DNA of 15,536 nt from JBPRGH01 sp051418055 (GTDB lineage: Bacteria; Bacteroidota; Bacteroidia; Cytophagales; Cyclobacteriaceae), in the NCBI GenBank assembly GCA_051418055.1, contig JBPRGH010000068.1, positions 1-15,536 on the forward strand. Direction: 5' to 3'. The position numbers and the translations under genes are program-made. Within the stretch, counting starts at the first letter, position 1. Each line of letters starts with the position of its first letter. A model generated the notes under the pieces. The model was not told the DNA's origin. It did no database searches and saw nothing but the letters and a program-made list of their open reading frames with translations. Below are positions 1 to 8,169 of this stretch, one piece after another.

Positions 1-31
1 TGGCACCATTTGAACTGGTGCCACCACTGAG
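1..31. repeat. Partial palindromic repeat at the window edge
   Basis: Arms TGGCACCA (1-8) and TGGTGCCA (16-23) are perfect inverted complements around a 7-nt spacer. The 16 bases at 16-31 (TGGTGCCACCACTGAG) recur exactly at 169-184 inside the second element. The right arm continues with CCACT, so the left arm probably starts before the window. No function is known to me. It resembles dispersed REP-like intergenic palindromes, which is inference. Confidence 0.5.
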
Positions 32-129
32 GGTAATGGCTAGGTCAAAGTTTTTTTATAAGTGTTTGTTAATTTAGTTTTGAAACATATAAACTTTTTT
101 AAATTTAACGAAAATTGATAATTTATGCT

Positions 130-222
130 TTTCCTGTGGGAGGGTAGTAGTGGTAGCACCACTTCGAGTGGTGCCACCACTGAGAAAGATGAGTGATAGA
201 AGCGGCACCCCACAGCAGGAAA
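130..222. repeat. Long imperfect hairpin element, REP/MITE-like
   Basis: The inner hairpin has 15-bp arms at 149-163 and 167-181 with one mismatch and a 3-nt TCG loop. It is enclosed by outer arms: TTTCCTG (130-136) pairs with CAGGAAA (216-222), and TGGG (137-140) pairs with CCCA (209-212), leaving CAG (213-215) as a bulge. The nested design and the exact 16-bp match to the palindrome at 16-31 point to a mobile or dispersed intergenic repeat. A structured transcript is the alternative. No transposase ORF is present and no target-site duplication is obvious. Confidence 0.5.
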
Positions 223-344
223 GGATTTGTGAGGGCACGAGGAGTATAGTGGATAGCACGACCCGATTGAACTTTCCGAAAAATTTATCTCATTTGCAAT
301 TGGTTGTTTGAAGGAGCAGCACGGTCTACGAAAATAACCGTTAT

Positions 345-1529
345 TTATTTCTCCAGCGCCTTTATACCCGGCAATTCATACCCTGCAAGATATTCAAGCA
401 TAGCACCTCCGCCTGTTGAAATATGAGAGATATTTGGACCTACACCTATTTTTTTAACGGCAGCAGTTGTATCTCCACCTCCTATTACTGTAAATGCCCC
501 TTCTCTTGAGGCGGTTGCGATATCTTCTGCAACACGGTTTGTTCCCGTGGCAAACTCCTGCTTTTCAAAAACACCCATCGGGCCGTTCCAGATAATGGTT
601 CCTGATGTTTCAATAATCCCTGAGTAGTTATCTCGGGTTTCAGCGCCAATATCAAGGCTTTTTCCCTCTTTCGGGATCATGCTTTCACGTGCAGTAACTA
701 TATCTTCAGGATGCTCAATATCTTTGGCTACTACAAAATCATCAGGAATATAAAAGCTGATCTGCCTATCTTCAGCTTCAGCTAATAAATTTTTAGCATC
801 CTCAAGTTTATCGTCCTCTACTTTTGAATCACCGACACTGCCCCCTTTTGCTTTTACAAATGTATTGGCCATGGCACCCCCAATAAGTACGTTATCAACT
901 TTACCAAAAAGATCTTTTATAATTCCGATTTTATCACCTACTTTCGATCCTCCCATTATTAAAGTAACAGGTTCTTTATGCTCAAAGACATGATCTAAAG
1001 TTTTGATTTCATTTTGCAGCAGAAGACCCGCATACTTTTTATCAAATAGCTTTGCTACCCCATATACAGAGCAGTGATCGCGGTGGGATGTACCGAAAGC
1101 ATCATTGACATAGATATCAGCAAGTTTGGCAAGTTTTTTAGAAAATTCCTCATCACCTTGTTTTTCTTCTTTATGAAAGCGCAGGTTTTCCAATAAAAGT
1201 ACCTCTCCATCTTTTAATGAATTAGCGGCTTCCTCTGCTTTTTCGCCTACACAATCTTCAGCAAATTTGACTTCAGTATTAAGATTTTCTTTCAAATAAG
1301 GGATCACGTGCTTTAGTGAATGATCTTCATCAAATTCACCTTTAGGCCTTCCCATATGAGACATCAAAACTGCAGATCCTCCTGCTTCAATAATATGTTT
1401 AATCGTTGGAATAGTTTTCTTAAGCCTTGTATCATCTGTGATATTATGTTTCTCATCCAGCGGTACATTAAAATCTACTCTTACCAGTACTTTTTTTCCT
1501 TTTAGACCTGCTTTTTCAATACTCTCCAT
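345..1529 (-). CDS. pgk: Phosphoglycerate kinase
   Basis: Cytosolic glycolytic/gluconeogenic enzyme interconverting 1,3-bisphosphoglycerate + ADP and 3-phosphoglycerate + ATP. The 394 residues match the usual bacterial length. Substrate-side motifs in the N-terminal half are RVDFNVP (17-23), TR (34-35), SHMGRPKG (57-64), ENLRF (114-118) and the Arg in TSHRD (147-151). Nucleotide-side motifs in the C-terminal half are GGSKVGDK (193-200, usually GGAKVxDK), NGPMGVFE (315-322), GGGDT (350-354) and STGGGA (371-376), so both lobes and the active site are intact. The start at 1529 gives the normal N-terminus; no Shine-Dalgarno sequence precedes it. It is divergent from ppsA across 148 bp, and downstream lies only non-coding palindromic DNA, so it appears monocistronic. 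Identification is secure. Confidence 0.98.
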   Translation of the reverse strand: MESIEKAGLKGKKVLVRVDFNVPLDEKHNITDDTRLKKTIPTIKHIIEAGGSAVLMSHMGRPKGEFDEDHSLKHVIPYLKENLNTEVKFAEDCVGEKAEEAANSLKDGEVLLLENLRFHKEEKQGDEEFSKKLAKLADIYVNDAFGTSHRDHCSVYGVAKLFDKKYAGLLLQNEIKTLDHVFEHKEPVTLIMGGSKVGDKIGIIKDLFGKVDNVLIGGAMANTFVKAKGGSVGDSKVEDDKLEDAKNLLAEAEDRQISFYIPDDFVVAKDIEHPEDIVTARESMIPKEGKSLDIGAETRDNYSGIIETSGTIIWNGPMGVFEKQEFATGTNRVAEDIATASREGAFTVIGGGDTTAAVKKIGVGPNISHISTGGGAMLEYLAGYELPGIKALEK

Positions 1530-1625
1530 AGCACATTTTATTTGTTACATCTACTGAATTCCTAACCGCTCTAAAAGGGGCATTGTTATGAATTTTACTG
1601 CTTATATTATCATAATCTAATTAAC

Positions 1626-1646
1626 TAACTCCGGTTGTACGGGTTA
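1626..1646. promoter_or_regulatory. Imperfect palindrome in the pgk/ppsA divergent spacer
   Basis: TAAC (1626-1629) and CCG (1631-1633) pair with CGG (1640-1642) and GTTA (1643-1646), with one unpaired T (1630) and a 6-nt centre. It ends about 31 bp before the ppsA start, where an operator or 5'-UTR hairpin could sit. The spacer must hold promoters for both genes, but I found no convincing TAnnTTTG box on either strand. The regulatory role is inferred from position and symmetry only. Confidence 0.25.
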
Positions 1647-1677
1647 ATATTTTAGGTTATAAAGAAAAGAAACAGCT

Positions 1678-4092
1678 ATGGCAAAATATATCATTCCATT
1701 CAGTGAACTTGATAATTCCAAGGTCGATAAAGTAGGGGGAAAAAATGCCTCTCTGGGCGAAATGTTTCAGGAGCTATCTGAAGAGGGCATTAAAATACCC
1801 GACGGATTTGCTACTACCGCAGAAGCTTACTGGAAATTTTTAGAAGAGAATGAACTTAAACAACCTATTGAAGAAGCACTCGATGAATTAGACAAGGAAG
1901 AATTTTCGAACCTTAAGGATATTGGCAAAAACATTAGAAAAATGATTAATGATGCAGAAATTCCTGAAGACCTTAATAAGGAAATTCGAGAGGCTTATTC
2001 GGAACTTAAAGACCGCGAAGAGGACCTTGAAAGCGTTGCCATAAGAAGTAGTGCCACTGCCGAGGATCTGCCGGAAGCCAGCTTTGCCGGGCAGCATGAT
2101 TCATTTATGAATATTAAAGATGAAGAAGATGTGGTGGAAACGGTAAAGAAATGTATAGCTTCATTATTTACAGACCGTGCCATAAAATATCGTGAAGACA
2201 ATGGCTTTGAACACATGAAAGTAGCACTCTCTGCCGGTGTACAAAAGATGGTCCGTGCAGATAAAGCCAGCGCCGGGGTAGCCTTTACCATTGAGCCCGA
2301 TACAGGTTTTGAACGGGTTATATTTATTAACGGCAGCTGGGGACTGGGGGACAATGTTGTAGGCGGGGAAGTCCTGGCAGATGAATTTTATTTATTTAAG
2401 GATAATTTAAAAAATGATAAGATTTCATTAATAAACAAAGGCCTTGGTACAAAAAAGAAAACCCTCATCTATTCCGATCAAAAAGGTGGTGATGGACAGA
2501 ATACAAAGAATGTAGATACACCAGAGGAAAAGCAGAAGAAATTTATATTAACTGATGAAGAGGTAGAACAGTTGGGATTATGGTGCCTGAAAATCGAGGA
2601 GCATTATGATAAACCTATGGATATTGAATGGGCCAAAGACGGAAATACGGATGAGATGTATATTGTACAGGCACGTCCTGAGACAGTACATTCATCAAAG
2701 GAGGAAGAAAATAAGCTTAAACAGTATTCTTTAAAAGATAAAGGGGATGTGCTTGTATCCGGAACGGCTATTGGAGACAAAATTGCAGCCGGAAAAGTGA
2801 AAATACTTTCTTCACCGGATGAATCAGATAAACTCGAAGAGGGAGATGTACTGGTAACAGAAATAACAAATCCCGACTGGGATCCGGTAATGAAAAAAGC
2901 TTCCGCAATTATAACAAACAGCGGTGGCCGAACGAGCCATGCAGCCATTGTAGCGCGGGAATTAGGTGCGGTAGCTATTGTCGGAGCTGAAAATGCCACC
3001 GAAGAGCTTGAAGATGACCAGGAGATCACCGTATCCTGTGCTGAAGGTCAGGAAGGGAAAGTTTACGAAGGTAAGCTTGAATGGGAGGAAGAGGAGATAG
3101 ATACAGATAAACTTAAAGATCCTGATACAGATGTAGAATTAATTTTAGCTAATCCTAAAATAGCTTTTCAATATGCCGATTATCCTGTTGATGGCGTAGG
3201 GCTGTTACGCCTCGAATTTGCTATAAATACATCTATTCAGGTACACCCGATGGCTCTCATAAAATTTAATGAACTTAAAGATGATGATGTCAAAAAAGAA
3301 ATTGAAGAGCTAACAACAGCATATGAAGATAGGGAAAGCTACTTTATAGAAAAGCTTTCCATGGCTGTCGGTACAATTGCCGCCTCCTTCTACCCTCGTG
3401 AAGTGATCGTTAGGATGAGCGACTTTAAATCCAATGAATATGCCCAATTATTAGGTGGAAGTCAGTTTGAGCCTGATGAAGAAAATCCCATGCTTGGTTT
3501 TCGTGGAGCCTCCCGCTATTACAATGACAAATACAGGGAGGGCTTCCGGTTGGAATGTCTGGCTATGAAACGTGCCCGTGAAGATATGGGACTGGATAAT
3601 ATTAAGCTGATGATCCCTTTCTGCCGTACGGTAGAGGAAGGTGAAAAAGTGTTGGAGGAGATGGAGAAAAATGGACTAAAAAGAGAGGACGATGGGCTTG
3701 AGGTTTATGTGATGACTGAAATCCCTTCCAATGTTACCGGATGTGAAGAATTCGCAAAAATATTTGACGGATTTTCAATAGGCTCAAACGACCTTACGCA
3801 GCTTACTCTTGGTGTAGACAGGGATTCAGACCTGGTAAGTGATATTTTTGATGAGCGAAACCAGCAGGTGAAGGATATGATTGCCACTGCCATTAAAAAA
3901 GCCAATGATGCAGGAAAAAAAATAGGATTATGCGGACAGGCACCAAGTGACTTTCCGGATGTAGCTCAATTTCTCGTTGAGCAGGGAATTGACAGCATCT
4001 CCTTTAATCCTGATGCGGTAGCGAAAGGAATAAAAAATATTTTGGAAGCCGAAGGCAAAAGAGCTGAAGGCAAAAAAGAAAAGAAGAAGTAA
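1678..4092 (+). CDS. ppsA: Phosphoenolpyruvate synthase (pyruvate, water dikinase)
   Basis: Converts pyruvate + ATP + H2O to PEP + AMP + Pi, the entry to gluconeogenesis from pyruvate. The 804 residues compare with about 792 in E. coli. The N-terminal ATP-binding domain (about 1-340) opens with VGGKNASLGEM (19-29) and has IRSSATAEDLPEASFAGQ (122-139). The phosphohistidine swivel domain carries GGRTSHAA with the catalytic His at 421, the same number as in E. coli PpsA. The C-terminal PEP/pyruvate TIM barrel shows MLGFRGASRY (605-614), EIPSN (681-685), GSNDLTQL (702-709) and catalytic Cys752 in LCGQAPSD. PpsA is favoured over pyruvate phosphate dikinase by the VGGKNASLGEM start and the RLEF/NPDAV signatures. 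The last residues form a basic Lys-rich tail encoded by a purine-rich stretch that may help initiate adk. The stop overlaps the adk start by one base (TAATG). Confidence 0.96.
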   Translation: MAKYIIPFSELDNSKVDKVGGKNASLGEMFQELSEEGIKIPDGFATTAEAYWKFLEENELKQPIEEALDELDKEEFSNLKDIGKNIRKMINDAEIPEDLNKEIREAYSELKDREEDLESVAIRSSATAEDLPEASFAGQHDSFMNIKDEEDVVETVKKCIASLFTDRAIKYREDNGFEHMKVALSAGVQKMVRADKASAGVAFTIEPDTGFERVIFINGSWGLGDNVVGGEVLADEFYLFKDNLKNDKISLINKGLGTKKKTLIYSDQKGGDGQNTKNVDTPEEKQKKFILTDEEVEQLGLWCLKIEEHYDKPMDIEWAKDGNTDEMYIVQARPETVHSSKEEENKLKQYSLKDKGDVLVSGTAIGDKIAAGKVKILSSPDESDKLEEGDVLVTEITNPDWDPVMKKASAIITNSGGRTSHAAIVARELGAVAIVGAENATEELEDDQEITVSCAEGQEGKVYEGKLEWEEEEIDTDKLKDPDTDVELILANPKIAFQYADYPVDGVGLLRLEFAINTSIQVHPMALIKFNELKDDDVKKEIEELTTAYEDRESYFIEKLSMAVGTIAASFYPREVIVRMSDFKSNEYAQLLGGSQFEPDEENPMLGFRGASRYYNDKYREGFRLECLAMKRAREDMGLDNIKLMIPFCRTVEEGEKVLEEMEKNGLKREDDGLEVYVMTEIPSNVTGCEEFAKIFDGFSIGSNDLTQLTLGVDRDSDLVSDIFDERNQQVKDMIATAIKKANDAGKKIGLCGQAPSDFPDVAQFLVEQGIDSISFNPDAVAKGIKNILEAEGKRAEGKKEKKK

Positions 4093-4652
4093 TGCTGAAT
4101 CTCATTATTGCCGGTCTGCCGGGCAGTGGAAAAGGTACCCAGAGCGAAATGCTGAAAGAGCAGTATCCTGAGATGACCCATATCGAAACCGGCCAAATCC
4201 TTCGAAATGAAATTAAAGAAGGAACTGAGATCGGAAATAAAGCCAGACAATATGCCGAGCGTGGTGAACTTGTTCCGGATGAACATGTGAATACAATAGT
4301 TAGCAAGCATATTCAGAAGCATGTGAAAGATTCCGCAGGCTTTATTTTTGATGGCTATCCTCGAACAACCCAACAGGCCGAATTTCTTGATAACCAGTTG
4401 AATAATCATAAAACGGAGATCCATTATTTTTTATACCTGAAAGTTTCTGAAAAAGAGCTTATTCGCCGAATTCAATTGCGCGGCAGAGAAGATGACCAGG
4501 ATCCGGAGGTTGTAAAAACAAGATTAGATCAACAGAAGAAAAGGATCTATCCAATAAAGGACCATTATCAGGAACAGGATAAAGTCGTGGAGATTGATGG
4601 TGAACGGGAGATTGATGAAATTTTTGAAGATATTGTAAAAGTGCTGGATTAA
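4092..4652 (+). CDS. adk: Adenylate kinase, short-LID type
   Basis: Catalyses AMP + ATP = 2 ADP. The 186 residues fit the short class without the inserted zinc/LID domain. The P-loop is GLPGSGKGTQ (8-17), the AMP-binding helix ETGQILRNEI (32-41) and the core signature FDGYPRTTQQAEFL (86-99). The short lid is LRGREDDQDPEVVKTRL (129-145). The usual TGDxLR motif reads TGQILR here, a Gln in place of the conserved Asp, so this may be a second adk copy; the arginines at 38, 91, 130 and 144 are kept. The ATG overlaps the ppsA stop, implying translational coupling. The context makes sense because PpsA releases AMP, which only adenylate kinase returns to the ADP pool. Other nucleoside monophosphate kinases are less likely given the DGYPR and GREDD pattern. 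Confidence 0.92.
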   Translation: MLNLIIAGLPGSGKGTQSEMLKEQYPEMTHIETGQILRNEIKEGTEIGNKARQYAERGELVPDEHVNTIVSKHIQKHVKDSAGFIFDGYPRTTQQAEFLDNQLNNHKTEIHYFLYLKVSEKELIRRIQLRGREDDQDPEVVKTRLDQQKKRIYPIKDHYQEQDKVVEIDGEREIDEIFEDIVKVLD

Positions 4653-4710
4653 AACAGATACCCGGCGCAGTGATATTCATGCAACTGCCATTGGAAATAA
4701 ATAAAGGAAT

Positions 4711-5952
4711 TTACCTTAGTTTCCTCGACTGTTTTCTACTCTTATCTCCATCCTGCCATTGTTCAATATTACCGGATTTCCGTAAGGCATAACGGGTAAC
4801 TAAAGGAGAAACTAATTCAAAAATTATTGTTGAGCCAAGAATGACATTTATTAAGATAGTTCCTGTTTCACCCATTTGAATCTCATTTACTGCCTGTATA
4901 GCTAATCCTATGGCTACTCCTGCCTGGGGAAAGAGGCATAATCCCAGTAACTTTCGAGTTTCTTTATCTGTATTACTTATTGTCATTCCTGTATAGGCAC
5001 CCATATATTTACCAGCTATACGAAGCAGAATATATACCAGGACAAAACCAAATGTGGTTATTAAGACATTGAATTTAAAGTGCACACCAGCAAGAGTGAA
5101 AAAAAATAAAAAAACAAGTTCTTCAATATGCTCCAGTGGTACAAGCCATTCTGCCTGCTTTACATCTTTAAAGGATTTGGAAACAAACCCTAAAGTCATG
5201 CAGCATAAAAGCATGGAAAAATGATATGATTTAGAAATACCAAAGGCCAGAAAAATAAAACCAATGATCATTGCCAACCTTAATTCTTCTGTCTTTATTT
5301 TCTTACCTAAAAATCCCAAAGCATAACCTAAAGCACCTCCAATGATTAATGCTCCTAATATTTCCTCACCACCTGTCATTAATCGTTCGCCAAATGAGCC
5401 TTCACCCATTAAACCAAGAAAAAAAGTGAACAGGATTATACTTATTGCATCATCAATAGCAATTACACCAAGTAAAGCATTAGTCGTCTTTCCCTCCGCT
5501 TTATACTCCTCAATTATTCCCAACGATGCGGCCGGTGCTGTAGCGGTAGATATAGCACCTAAAACAAGTGCTTCAAAAATTGAAAGCTGAGGAAAAAAAT
5601 TAAAGATCTGCCCTGATCCCCATAATCCTAAAGCAACAAATAATAATGCCCCGATTGATTGTCCGGCGACTGCCGATAAAATAGTAGATTTTTGACCTTT
5701 TAAACTTGTAAAATTAATTTCCGCTCCTACTAAAAAGGCAATAATCCCAAGTGCAACATCGGTAACATTCGGTGCCCATTCCTTTACCTGTAAGTTTACG
5801 ACACCACCAAGCAGGTCCGGTGAAAAAACTGCGCCGACTAAAATATAGGCGACTATTCTGGGTAAATTGACCTTTTCAGCCAAAATACCTAATAAAAATC
5901 CTAATGTTATAAGAATTCCTAATGAGAATACCGGTGGTATAATCTCAGGCAT
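4711..5952 (-). CDS. Cation:proton antiporter, CPA2-like
   Basis: Inner-membrane secondary transporter, probably exchanging Na+ or K+ for protons. The 413 residues contain about 13 hydrophobic segments. The family's unwound-helix motif appears as STATAPAAS (135-143), and the ion-binding acidic pair as AIDDAIS (165-171, Asp167-Asp168). LFPQAGVAIGLA (340-351) matches the PQxGVAxGLA signature near the end of these transporters. The tail (392-413) is short, hydrophilic and basic, with no TrkA/RCK regulatory domain, so it is not a full-length Kef protein. It is the last gene of the leftward block, 46 bp after the acyl-CoA synthetase, and ends 58 bp from convergent adk with no strong terminator visible. 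An Asp-Asp pair is typical of electrogenic exchangers; the transported ion cannot be read from sequence. Confidence 0.85.
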   Translation of the reverse strand: MPEIIPPVFSLGILITLGFLLGILAEKVNLPRIVAYILVGAVFSPDLLGGVVNLQVKEWAPNVTDVALGIIAFLVGAEINFTSLKGQKSTILSAVAGQSIGALLFVALGLWGSGQIFNFFPQLSIFEALVLGAISTATAPAASLGIIEEYKAEGKTTNALLGVIAIDDAISIILFTFFLGLMGEGSFGERLMTGGEEILGALIIGGALGYALGFLGKKIKTEELRLAMIIGFIFLAFGISKSYHFSMLLCCMTLGFVSKSFKDVKQAEWLVPLEHIEELVFLFFFTLAGVHFKFNVLITTFGFVLVYILLRIAGKYMGAYTGMTISNTDKETRKLLGLCLFPQAGVAIGLAIQAVNEIQMGETGTILINVILGSTIIFELVSPLVTRYALRKSGNIEQWQDGDKSRKQSRKLR

Positions 5953-5998
5953 TTTTAAATATTAATTTTATTTTGTAGCTGTAAAATATTATATCTCT

Positions 5999-8122
5999 TT
6001 AATTATCTCTTATAATAATTCGTGCATCAGCCAAAACAGCCTCCTCGTCAGTAGCAAAAACAGGGTTTAGATCTATCTCTTTGATCTGTGGAAAATCCGT
6101 AACCAGTTGAGAAAGCCGCTGCAGATATTCAGCCAGTGCTTCTTTATTTGGCGCAGGATTATTTCTGACCCCTTCAAATACCTTCTTTGTCCGTATCCCT
6201 TCGATCATTTCCAGGGCATCATGTTTTGTAATGGGCGCACGTCGGAAAGTAACGTCCTTCAACATCTCTACAAAAACACCTCCCAGTCCGAACATAAGAA
6301 TATGACCATATTTTTGGTTGTAACGAGCGCCAAGAATGAACTCCGTACCCTTTCCTACCATCTTTTGGAGGAGTATGCCGTCAATTTCCGCATCATCCTT
6401 CTCACTACCCACCTCATTGTGTATTTCTTTATAAGCATCAACAAGCTCCTGTTCTCTGCGGATATCAGTAACCACTCCTCCCGCATCTGTTTTATGTATA
6501 ACTTGCTTTGAAATCACCTTTGCTACCAAAGGAAATACAAGCTCCTGACCAGCATGCTTAGCCTCTTCCTTTTCTTTAATTACTTTATACTCCGCCACCT
6601 TCATGCCATAATCCCTGAAGATCTGGTAAGCCTCCGGCTCCGTGACAAATTTATTCTCCCGCTCTTCAGCTCTTTTCAAAATTTCCCGGGCATTATCCTT
6701 TGTCACTTCATAAGACGCAGGTTTCTCATCAGGACGCTTTTTAAACCGGTGATATTTTAAAGCTGCTGCCCCTGCTTTAACGGCATTGTTTCCAAACTGA
6801 TAGTAAGGTATATTCTTCTCGGATAAAATATCCCTCACCTTAGATTTCGGGTCAAAATCAGCAAATACAGATAATAATACCTTCTTATTATCCCGTGCTT
6901 CTTGTGCATATTTTCCAATCGTGCCGGCAATTTCCTCCATATCTGTCATCATCTGAGGAGTGCAAAGAGTAAGGATAATATCTATTTCTTCCGATTTAAT
7001 AAGCTCCTTTAGAGCTGTCTCATATCTTTCTGCGGTAGCATCACCTGCCAGATCTACGGGGTTATTAAAGCTTACTGTTGGAGGCAGATCTTCCTTCATC
7101 TTTTCCTGAAGGTCATCAGAAAGGGCGGGAACTTTAAAACCTGCTTTTTCAGCAGCATCAGCAGTTATAATTCCCGGACCTCCGGCATTTGTTAAAATAC
7201 ATAATCTATTTCCTTCAGGGATCTGCTCACTGGAGAAAAGCCTTGCCGTATAAAACATACTTTCAAGGTTCGGCACTCTTATTATCCCATATTGTTCAAA
7301 CAAATGATCCAGGACCTCATCACTTTCTGTCAGTGCGCCAGTGTGAGATTCAGCAGCCCGTTTTCCACTTTCACTGCCTCCTCCTTTTAATACAACCAAA
7401 GGTTTATTTTCTTTTTTCTTCTTTAATTCCGATGCCAGATCAAGAAAGGATTTAGCATCATCAAGATCTTCAAGATATGAAAGGATCACTTTTGTCTGAT
7501 CATCTTCGCTATAAGCCTCCAGTACATCATTTTCAGTACTGACGGCCTTATTTCCCAGAGAAGCAAATTTCGCAAAATCTATATGATGTTTATCAGCATA
7601 TTCCAGGGCATAAACACCCACCGCACCACTCTGACTGATGAAAGAAATATTGCCTTTACCAGGAGTGGTTTTGGCAAAGGTACCATTCATTTTAACCTTT
7701 TCGTGTGTATTAATTACCCCGAGGCAATTTGGCCCAAGGACAGCCATATCATTATCTTTTGCTATCTGTGCCAGCTCATTTTCAAGTTTTTCACCCTTTT
7801 CGTCAGTTTCCTTAAAACCGGCACTGATAACTACTACAGCCTTAATTTCTTTTTCAGCACATTCTTTCATTACATCCACCACGGCATCTCTCGGAATAAC
7901 TATAAATGCAAGATCCACCTTTTGATCTATGTCACTCACAGAAGAATAGCATTTAAGATCCATGATCGCATCAGCTTTTGGATTAACAGGGAATATATCA
8001 CCCTGATAATCACTTTCCATCAAATTTTTAATTAAACCTCTGCCTACGTTGTTCTCATCACGAGATGCCCCGATAACTGCTATCGATCCGGGATTAAATA
8101 ATGCATTTAAAGACTGCTTCAT
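5999..8122 (-). CDS. ADP-forming acetate/acyl-CoA synthetase, fused alpha-beta
   Basis: Likely converts acetyl-CoA (or another acyl-CoA) + ADP + Pi to acetate + CoA + ATP. The 707 residues unite both subunits. Residues 1-135 form a CoA-binding Rossmann domain (SIAVIGASRDENNVGRG, 13-29; GPNCLGV, 130-136). A succinyl-CoA-ligase-like domain follows, with SQSGAVG (163-169) and the predicted phosphorylated His260 in ESHTGAL. A second ligase-like domain has NAGGPGI (312-318). The C-terminal ATP-grasp domain (about 475-707) has the second relay His543 in HKTDAGGV, GTEFILG (592-598) and FGLGGVFVE (611-619). There is no GNAT domain, which argues against the Pat-type protein acetyltransferases built on the same scaffold. 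It lies 47 bp after the GH65 gene and 46 bp before the antiporter. In fermenters this enzyme yields ATP from acetate overflow; the reverse activates acetate. The acyl preference is unknown. Confidence 0.9.
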   Translation of the reverse strand: MKQSLNALFNPGSIAVIGASRDENNVGRGLIKNLMESDYQGDIFPVNPKADAIMDLKCYSSVSDIDQKVDLAFIVIPRDAVVDVMKECAEKEIKAVVVISAGFKETDEKGEKLENELAQIAKDNDMAVLGPNCLGVINTHEKVKMNGTFAKTTPGKGNISFISQSGAVGVYALEYADKHHIDFAKFASLGNKAVSTENDVLEAYSEDDQTKVILSYLEDLDDAKSFLDLASELKKKKENKPLVVLKGGGSESGKRAAESHTGALTESDEVLDHLFEQYGIIRVPNLESMFYTARLFSSEQIPEGNRLCILTNAGGPGIITADAAEKAGFKVPALSDDLQEKMKEDLPPTVSFNNPVDLAGDATAERYETALKELIKSEEIDIILTLCTPQMMTDMEEIAGTIGKYAQEARDNKKVLLSVFADFDPKSKVRDILSEKNIPYYQFGNNAVKAGAAALKYHRFKKRPDEKPASYEVTKDNAREILKRAEERENKFVTEPEAYQIFRDYGMKVAEYKVIKEKEEAKHAGQELVFPLVAKVISKQVIHKTDAGGVVTDIRREQELVDAYKEIHNEVGSEKDDAEIDGILLQKMVGKGTEFILGARYNQKYGHILMFGLGGVFVEMLKDVTFRRAPITKHDALEMIEGIRTKKVFEGVRNNPAPNKEALAEYLQRLSQLVTDFPQIKEIDLNPVFATDEEAVLADARIIIRDN

Positions 8123-8169
8123 AAAAACTTTTTTAATGGAAGAAATAAATCTGAAAGCTATTCTAAATA

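Larger units (their letters stand above)
1..344. other. Non-coding region downstream of pgk
   Basis: No credible gene lies in these 344 bases. A 61-codon leftward frame (74-259) passes straight through the palindromes, has a low-complexity Gly/Thr-rich translation and resembles no family. The two palindromic elements fill the left part. In 223-344 I see no tRNA-like fold, promoter or clear terminator. Confidence 0.6.

Noticed and set aside
16..184. Two identical 16-base repeats as a possible CRISPR array
   Set aside because: There are only two copies, 153 bases apart, each part of a palindrome, and no cas gene is present.
74..259. 61-codon leftward open frame
   Set aside because: It crosses the palindromic element, is low-complexity and lacks a recognisable domain or ribosome site.
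332..346. AAATAA/TTATTT hairpin at the pgk stop as a terminator
   Set aside because: It is a six-pair, all A/T stem that overlaps the stop codon and has only four T after it; too weak to call.
1995..3029. Leftward frames of 119 and 141 codons inside ppsA
   Set aside because: They are Ser-rich antisense shadows of a gene with a complete active site.
4667..4688. GCAGT/ACTGC inverted repeat between convergent adk and the antiporter as a bidirectional terminator
   Set aside because: It has a five-pair stem, a 12-base loop and no T run on either side.
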